A stretch of DNA of 39,403 nucleotides from Pseudomonadales bacterium (lineage in GTDB: Bacteria; Pseudomonadota; Gammaproteobacteria; Pseudomonadales; Azotimanducaceae), in NCBI GenBank assembly GCA_029246605.1, contig JAQWMV010000153.1, forward strand, positions 1 through 39,403, written 5' to 3'. The position numbers were made by a program, and so were the translations under genes. The notes under the pieces were generated by a model, which saw only the letters and a program-made list of their open reading frames with translations, had not been told where the DNA came from and did not search any database. Below, piece after piece: positions 32,652 to 39,403 of this stretch (position 1 is the first letter of the stretch; each line of letters opens with the position of its first letter).

Positions 32652-34183
32652 AGCAAAGACTCGTAGTCACGTTCTATTTCAGCAAGGTACTCGGTAAAAG
32701 ACGGTTCTGTCTGTGCCTCTTTTTGTTGCTGTGCAATCATTGAGGTACGGGTGAGTTCATTGAAATAATTTTTTTCGGAGTCGGTGAGTGGCTGCGCCAG
32801 AAAATATTCGCGATGTTCGCGTGCGGTCACTAGCGCGAATTCATGGAAGGACGCATTCTGCATATCGTTCAACATCTTTCCACTGGGTGTTAATTCAGGT
32901 TGATTAAGTTTCCGCGCCTGGACCGACAGGGCTGAGCAGTGATCATCATGTCCAGTCAGCGAATCGAGAAACTCTGCGATCGGCAATAGCTCATCTAACA
33001 GCCCTGTCCCCCAGTCGGTTAAAGTTAATCGCTGGCCCATGTCACTTAACATGGTGGGCCTGCGCCCGCCATGTACGACCGCCTGCATATTCGCTTCAAC
33101 ACTCGCGCATAGGACGTCGTCGTGATCTGGGCTCGGTGTTAACAAACAATAAATTAGTAACGTGTCGATAAAGTTAATCGTATCCGCTTCAATGCCTACG
33201 GGCGCATAAGGGCAGACGTCGAGTAGCCTGACCTCGATATACTCTACGCCGTCTCTGTGGAGCGCCCGTAGTAGATTCTCGCCGTCATCGGGGACGCGCT
33301 TGGCTCTAATGGAGGTATAGAATTCAGCCTCGGACTGCAGGATATTGGCATTGAGCTGTTGACCGGGTTTGCCCGCGGTATAGTCATCATGCTTGGTGGT
33401 AATGGCGGTGGCTAGTGTGTTTATGTAGTTATCAAGAGAGTTGTAGCAAATATCGAGTAGCCCTGCCTGGGTTGCGCTTTGATATCCTAAACCACCGTTA
33501 CGTAGTGATGTTGCATCTGGTTGATACCAGGTACCACTGTCGAGCTGCATAAGATTATGGTTTCTGTCGGTTAAGAATGTGGAAGAAACCGCAGGTGAAG
33601 CCCCGAATAGGTAAGTTGGTAACCAAGAAAAACGGCGGAAGTTTCGCATTAAATCAAAGTGCCGTCGGTTGCGGAAATCTGCTGTTGTCTCAGAAGTTGT
33701 CTCGATTTTTTGCAGAGCACGCCAAAATGAATCCGGCATTGAAAAGTTGTAATGGACAGCGCAAATGGTCTGCATGGTTCGCCCATATCGATAGCCTAGT
33801 CCATGTCGGTAGGTCTCTTTTAATCTCGCGAGATTGGAACTGCCATATTGCGCCAGTGGTATTTCTGTCGTTAATGAGCAGGGCATGCTGGTGGGCCAAA
33901 GCAGTCCCCCTTGCAATCCTGAGTAAACGAAACGATGCGTGTCGTTAAGCTGGTCAAGCGCTTCATCAACGGACTTACACACTGGTGTAATGAGTTCCAG
34001 TTGAGACTCAGAAAAATCTGTAGTGATAAGGGGATGACAAAGTTTTGAACCGAGAAAATCCGGATGGAGGGTTCGAGCAAGTTCACCCTTGACATCCGTG
34101 CGCAATGTTTCACGCTCCAGGCCGCGTCGAATATCAAGTGAGTTGGCATCCTGTCTAACAATAGACTTAAGGGTATCGAGCAT
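32648..34183 (-). CDS. gshA: Glutamate-cysteine ligase
   Basis: RRGLERETLRTDVKGELARTLHPDFLGSKLCHPLITTDFSESQLELITP; HYNFSMPDSFW; YIEVRLLDVCPYAPVGI. Confidence 0.97.
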   Translation of the reverse strand: MLDTLKSIVRQDANSLDIRRGLERETLRTDVKGELARTLHPDFLGSKLCHPLITTDFSESQLELITPVCKSVDEALDQLNDTHRFVYSGLQGGLLWPTSMPCSLTTEIPLAQYGSSNLARLKETYRHGLGYRYGRTMQTICAVHYNFSMPDSFWRALQKIETTSETTADFRNRRHFDLMRNFRRFSWLPTYLFGASPAVSSTFLTDRNHNLMQLDSGTWYQPDATSLRNGGLGYQSATQAGLLDICYNSLDNYINTLATAITTKHDDYTAGKPGQQLNANILQSEAEFYTSIRAKRVPDDGENLLRALHRDGVEYIEVRLLDVCPYAPVGIEADTINFIDTLLIYCLLTPSPDHDDVLCASVEANMQAVVHGGRRPTMLSDMGQRLTLTDWGTGLLDELLPIAEFLDSLTGHDDHCSALSVQARKLNQPELTPSGKMLNDMQNASFHEFALVTAREHREYFLAQPLTDSEKNYFNELTRTSMIAQQQKEAQTEPSFTEYLAEIERDYESLL

Positions 34184-34194
34184 CAGTATCTTGC

Positions 34195-34572
34195 CTAAAG
34201 GTTTTGATCACGGAACTTGCGAATAAGCCTGCGGTCCCGCTTGCTTGGCGGTACTTGTGAAATGAGGGCGCCTGCAGATCTTCGCTGCATGCTCTGAAGG
34301 TTGCGATTCTCAATGCTTTCCTCGGTTTCTGTGTAGAGTAACTGTGCAGCAGGTGCCCCACTCCGCTTGTCCGTAACATTTTTTACGATAACAGTTTTCT
34401 TGTCCCATCCCTGGCTGATGACCAACTCATTGTTAATCTGTACATCCTTACTGGGCTTCCCCCTTTTGCCATTGACGTGCACTTTCCCGCCTTCGATGGC
34501 CTCCTTGGCTTTAGCGCGAGTCTTAAAAAAGCGTGCCGCCCATAGCCATTTGTCGAGCCGTACCCCTGTCAC
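34195..34572 (-). CDS. hslR: S4-domain RNA-binding heat shock protein Hsp15
   Basis: VRLDKWLWAARFFKTRAKAKEAIEGGKVHVNGKRGKPSKDVQINNEL. Confidence 0.92.
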   Translation of the reverse strand: MTGVRLDKWLWAARFFKTRAKAKEAIEGGKVHVNGKRGKPSKDVQINNELVISQGWDKKTVIVKNVTDKRSGAPAAQLLYTETEESIENRNLQSMQRRSAGALISQVPPSKRDRRLIRKFRDQNL

Positions 34573-34724
34573 GATCCTGTTTCCAGCTGGTAAAAAATTT
34601 CGAGCATCGAGAGTTTTCTGCTATCAAAATAATAGAAGCATGATCTTATCACGGCGCGGGCACGCGGTTGATGTTGTCCCTGTCCGCGCGTTGGTGTTCA
34701 ATGTAGATTCTGAGGTAATCATCC

Positions 34725-35549
34725 GTGGTAATTGTAATGTCAGATTTTCTTCCGGAAATAATCAAGATAAGTCGTGCTGCTGGTGCAGCTATTTTAAAAG
34801 TTTATGAAGAGGGTGACTTCTCTATTGAAATAAAAGCGGATGATTCCCCCCTAACACGAGCTGATCTTGCTGCGCATGAAATTATTGTTGCTGGTTTGAA
34901 CGAACTGGCGCCAGAGATACCTGTGTTATCAGAAGAATCTGACGCAATTGACTATGAAACAAGAGCCCAATGGCACCGTTACTTTCTGGTGGACCCATTG
35001 GATGGTACAAAAGAGTTTATCAATCACAATGGCGAGTTCACCGTAAATATAGCGTTGATTGATGATGGTGTTCCGATAATGGGCGTGGTGTATGTCCCTG
35101 TTAAGGATATTCTGTATGCTGCAAGCCAAGTGGGTGAGAAGCTGGCCTATTGTATTGAGAACAATGAACGTAGAACGATAAAGACACGTGCATTGCATCA
35201 GGATCAACCTCTGACCCTCGTAGCGAGTCGCAGGCACGGTGGTGATGCATTGGTTTCTATGGTGCAACAGCTGGAACGCAGTTTTCCAGCTGTTGATACC
35301 ATGAATATGGGTAGTTCGCTCAAGCTATGTCTCGTTGCGGAAGGACAGGCGGATATATATCCCAGGCTCGCGCCTACCTCAGAGTGGGACACCGCTGCGG
35401 CGCAAGCCATTGTTGAAGCCGCGGGGGGACTGGTTCTCGATGTCGATTTTGAACCGCTACGCTATAACACGAAAGCGTCGTTGCTTAATCCCCATTTTCT
35501 GGTTTTTGGTGATGAAGCCTTCGATTGGCGGCAAGTTCTCGCCGATTAA
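34725..35549 (+). CDS. cysQ: 3'(2'),5'-bisphosphate nucleotidase CysQ
   Basis: DDSPLTRADLAAHEII; PVLSEESDAIDYETR; FLVDPLDGTKEFINHNGEFTVNIALI; GSSLKLCLVAEGQADIYPRLAPTSEWDTAAAQAIVEAAGG. Confidence 0.95.
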   Translation: MVIVMSDFLPEIIKISRAAGAAILKVYEEGDFSIEIKADDSPLTRADLAAHEIIVAGLNELAPEIPVLSEESDAIDYETRAQWHRYFLVDPLDGTKEFINHNGEFTVNIALIDDGVPIMGVVYVPVKDILYAASQVGEKLAYCIENNERRTIKTRALHQDQPLTLVASRRHGGDALVSMVQQLERSFPAVDTMNMGSSLKLCLVAEGQADIYPRLAPTSEWDTAAAQAIVEAAGGLVLDVDFEPLRYNTKASLLNPHFLVFGDEAFDWRQVLAD

Positions 35550-35577
35550 TCCTGCTTTTTTGAAATCATCATGAATT

Positions 35578-35709
35578 CTATTCATCTAATGCCCCAAGGT
35601 TGCTGTGGCTACCACCAGAACCCACGTCTTTAGTAGGGTACAGGGCGTCGCTCATCCACAAGGTGCAAGGCATGGGGATTTCACGAGTTTCAGGTTGATA
35701 CCTCCTGCA
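35578..35709 (-). other. Short open frame of unknown status, no clear start (CRRYQPETREIPMPCTLWMSDALYPTKDVGSGGSHSNLGALDE)
   Basis: Manual six-frame reading of the intergenic region; not in the supplied ORF track. Confidence 0.2.
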
Positions 35710-35783
35710 TCATAAATTCATGGGTTGTACGGGCGTTCACCGGGTTCAGCTATATAGCCTTGTCACCACAGAATACGCTGTCC

Positions 35784-35810
35784 GGTCAAGGCTAGGCCTA
35801 TAAGCCTTGG
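35784..35810. repeat. Hairpin-forming inverted repeat in the cysQ-rpoD gap (approximate coordinates)
   Basis: CAAGGCT-aggcctata-AGCCTTG. Confidence 0.4.
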
Positions 35811-35904
35811 TTTACCCAGGACTAGGAGAGATGAGGATAGACAGGGAGGGAAATTGGTCTCAGCTAGCCAAGCTGTACGCGCATCCTTCCTGCCGAGGAG
35901 AACA

Positions 35905-35920
35905 CTGTATATACATACAG
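35905..35920. promoter_or_regulatory. LexA-type SOS box
   Basis: CTGTATATACATACAG, perfect CTGT-N8-ACAG with alternating TA core. Confidence 0.7.
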
Positions 35921-36477
35921 CTTAGGCTAGAGAGGAGTCTAATATAACCGCTATGAAATCCAAATAGAAGATTACAAAAATGGAGATTCCTGTTGTCTTT
36001 GTGCCTTGACATTGAGGAAAAGAATATAAGGTTATGAATTGCTGAAAGAAAAGTTCTTCATTTGAGAATAATACTCTGTGAGTTCTCATTAGGAAAAATA
36101 TTCATAGAGAAATAACGTTTTGAAGCGCGACTATCGGATTGTTTGAGGTCGGATAATCATAGGTCAAATGAACCTCATGGATGTCGATGAGATTGATCGA
36201 CCAATGGTGTGTTTCAAGACCTAGACGGTAGCGAATTTTTCTTTTTTTATGAAATAGTTATGGACAATTAAGAGGTATAAAATAATAATATCTGGCGTGA
36301 GCAAGTTGGGTTCGGATAGAACATTAGCGGAGGCTAAATCATCCCAGTATTTGTAACCGTTTGTCATGTAACCCTTCGAATCTCGGCATTCGATGCCATA
36401 TACCCAGCGGGGTGGATTTTTTCTAAATTTTTTCAACAAAATTGTTATCCAAGTAAAACCTATGGAGCCTACGGTCT

Positions 36478-38403
<1,926 letters not shown>

Positions 38404-38412
38404 AACCGAAAT

Positions 38413-38436
38413 TCTCGCCACGATTCTGTGGCGAGA
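38413..38436 (+). terminator. Hairpin downstream of the rpoD-like gene, likely terminator with weak T tract
   Basis: TCTCGCCAC-gattct-GTGGCGAGA followed by CTATTCTTATCT. Confidence 0.6.
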
Positions 38437-38480
38437 CTATTCTTATCTCCCCTCCACACGATAATCAACGAAAGCGATCC

Positions 38481-38664
38481 AGGCACCGTTTTATACCTTT
38501 TCCCAAGCGGGATGTTGTTCGGATGTGTGTTGCTGCAGATCACCTCGATGTACACGGTAATAACCGGTTTCGAGAACTATGCAGACTGATGCAGAGCGTT
38601 TTTCATTTTGAGTACCACGACAAGCTGGAAGCTCTAAAGAATAGTTACATGACCTTCGATCTCT
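38481..38664 (+). pseudogene. N-terminal fragment resembling DUF3754 (TMEM143-like) protein, truncated
   Basis: Frame reads RHRFIPFPKRDVVRMCVAADHLDVHGNNRFRELCRLMQSVFHFEYHDKLEALKNSYMTFD, then unrelated sequence. Confidence 0.5.
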
Positions 38665-38685
38665 TCTGCAAACCGGTCGCCGAAG

Positions 38686-38964
38686 ATGTGGAGGTGTGGT
38701 TTGGTCTGGCTGCATGGCTGGGCTGCCAAAGCAACTGAGTCCATACACTGGTTGATCTATGGCGGCGGATTCTATGGCTTTTTCAAAATGAAATCGTGGA
38801 TGTTCCCCTGGGCTGCAATCTATGTCGCGCAGGTTGCCATTGCGATGTTCCTGTGGCCCATCCTCAACGACGGGGGTAGTGTGGGCGGGGGTATTGTTGC
38901 CGGTGCCGTATTTGTGCTCCTCGGGATTGCGCTATGGCTGGCCAAGGATGATTTTCGTCATTAG
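38686..38964 (+). CDS. Small membrane protein, possibly phage-encoded
   Basis: Hydrophobic segments (WMFPWAAIYVAQVAIAMFLWPIL; GGIVAGAVFVLLGIALWLA); adjacent to a terminase fragment. Confidence 0.5.
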   Translation: MWRCGLVWLHGWAAKATESIHWLIYGGGFYGFFKMKSWMFPWAAIYVAQVAIAMFLWPILNDGGSVGGGIVAGAVFVLLGIALWLAKDDFRH

Positions 38965-38971
38965 TTGGGTA

Positions 38972-39403
38972 GACCGAGACGGTCTTCGGCACTGAACATG
39001 TCTCCTCCCCAGCTTACAAGAGTCTACTGGCCCAGGAGCTTATCAAAATATACAACGCCTGCACGCTCTTGTTGGGCAACCCAACAAGGTCCAGTGGATT
39101 CTTTTTCGACACGCACCACCGCCAAGCTGGTGAATGGTGGACGCGCAAGGTGAGCTGCGTTGACAGCCCCAGGGTCAGCGACGAATACGTCCGCGAGATG
39201 TCAATCCGCTACGGAGATCAATCTAATGCATATCGCGTCAGGGTGCTGGGTGAGTTCCCTGTAACGGATGATGACACGATTATCGGGCTGGAGCTCTGTC
39301 AGAGCGCTATGGACCGGGAGGTCGAGGTGCTCGAGGACGAGCCCATTGTTTGGGGCCTTGACGTTGCCCGATTTGGTTCTGCCAGCAGCGTGCTCTGCAA
39401 GCG
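38972..39403 (+). pseudogene. Phage terminase large subunit C-terminal region; N-terminal ATPase absent, 3' side runs off the window
   Basis: Manual translation: ...LLLGNPTRSSGFFFDTHHRQAGEWWTRKVSCVDSPRVSDEYVREMSIRYGDQSNAYRVRVLGEFPVTDDDTIIGLELCQSAMDREVEVLEDEPIVWGLDVARFGSASSVLCK. Confidence 0.75.

Noticed and set aside
35578-35760. tRNA, tmRNA or 6S RNA in the cysQ-rpoD gap
   Set aside because: No cloverleaf, no CCA-ended acceptor stem, no tmRNA or 6S consensus seen; the GGTTCAG-like string at ~35745 lacks a matching T-stem.
36221-36439. 72-aa minus-strand ORF (MLKKFRKNPPRWVYGIECRDSKGYMTNGYKYWDD...)
   Set aside because: TTG start with no clear ribosome site, no recognised family, AT-rich spacer; possible but not supportable from sequence alone.

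Overview
The window is an ordinary-looking gammaproteobacterial core-genome segment. Gene content, left to right: DUF2782 (partial), polA, engB, cytochrome c4, dsbA, ihfB-like, an IMP dehydrogenase, cytochrome c5, comM, glnK, thrC, HAD hydrolase, xerC, DUF484, dapF, lysA, lptM, cyaY, argH, algZ/algR, hemC, hemD, hemX, hemY, a flavin reductase, rho, trxA, hemB, an LLM oxidoreductase, an ABC-F ATPase, a DUF4124 protein, dsbB, an acpH-like gene, gshA, hslR, cysQ. The right end differs: a ~900 bp region without convincing genes but with a perfect LexA-type box, a sigma-70 (rpoD-like) gene split by an in-frame TAG, and a truncated DUF3754-like gene abutting phage-like sequence (small membrane protein, TerL C-terminal fragment). 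Most interesting points: (1) the sigma-70 ORF is cut at region 1.1/1.2 by TAG directly followed by ATG, with an aberrant region 3.2 finger; (2) the polA proofreading site appears naturally inactivated; (3) a candidate sRNA between polA and engB shows two C-rich loops; (4) glnK has a textbook sigma54/NtrC promoter but no amtB; (5) the IMP dehydrogenase resembles the Tritrichomonas-type enzyme; (6) three genes carry in-frame stops and algZ is frameshifted, which could be real decay or assembly error. All assignments come from reading the sequence and remembered family motifs; no searches were run.
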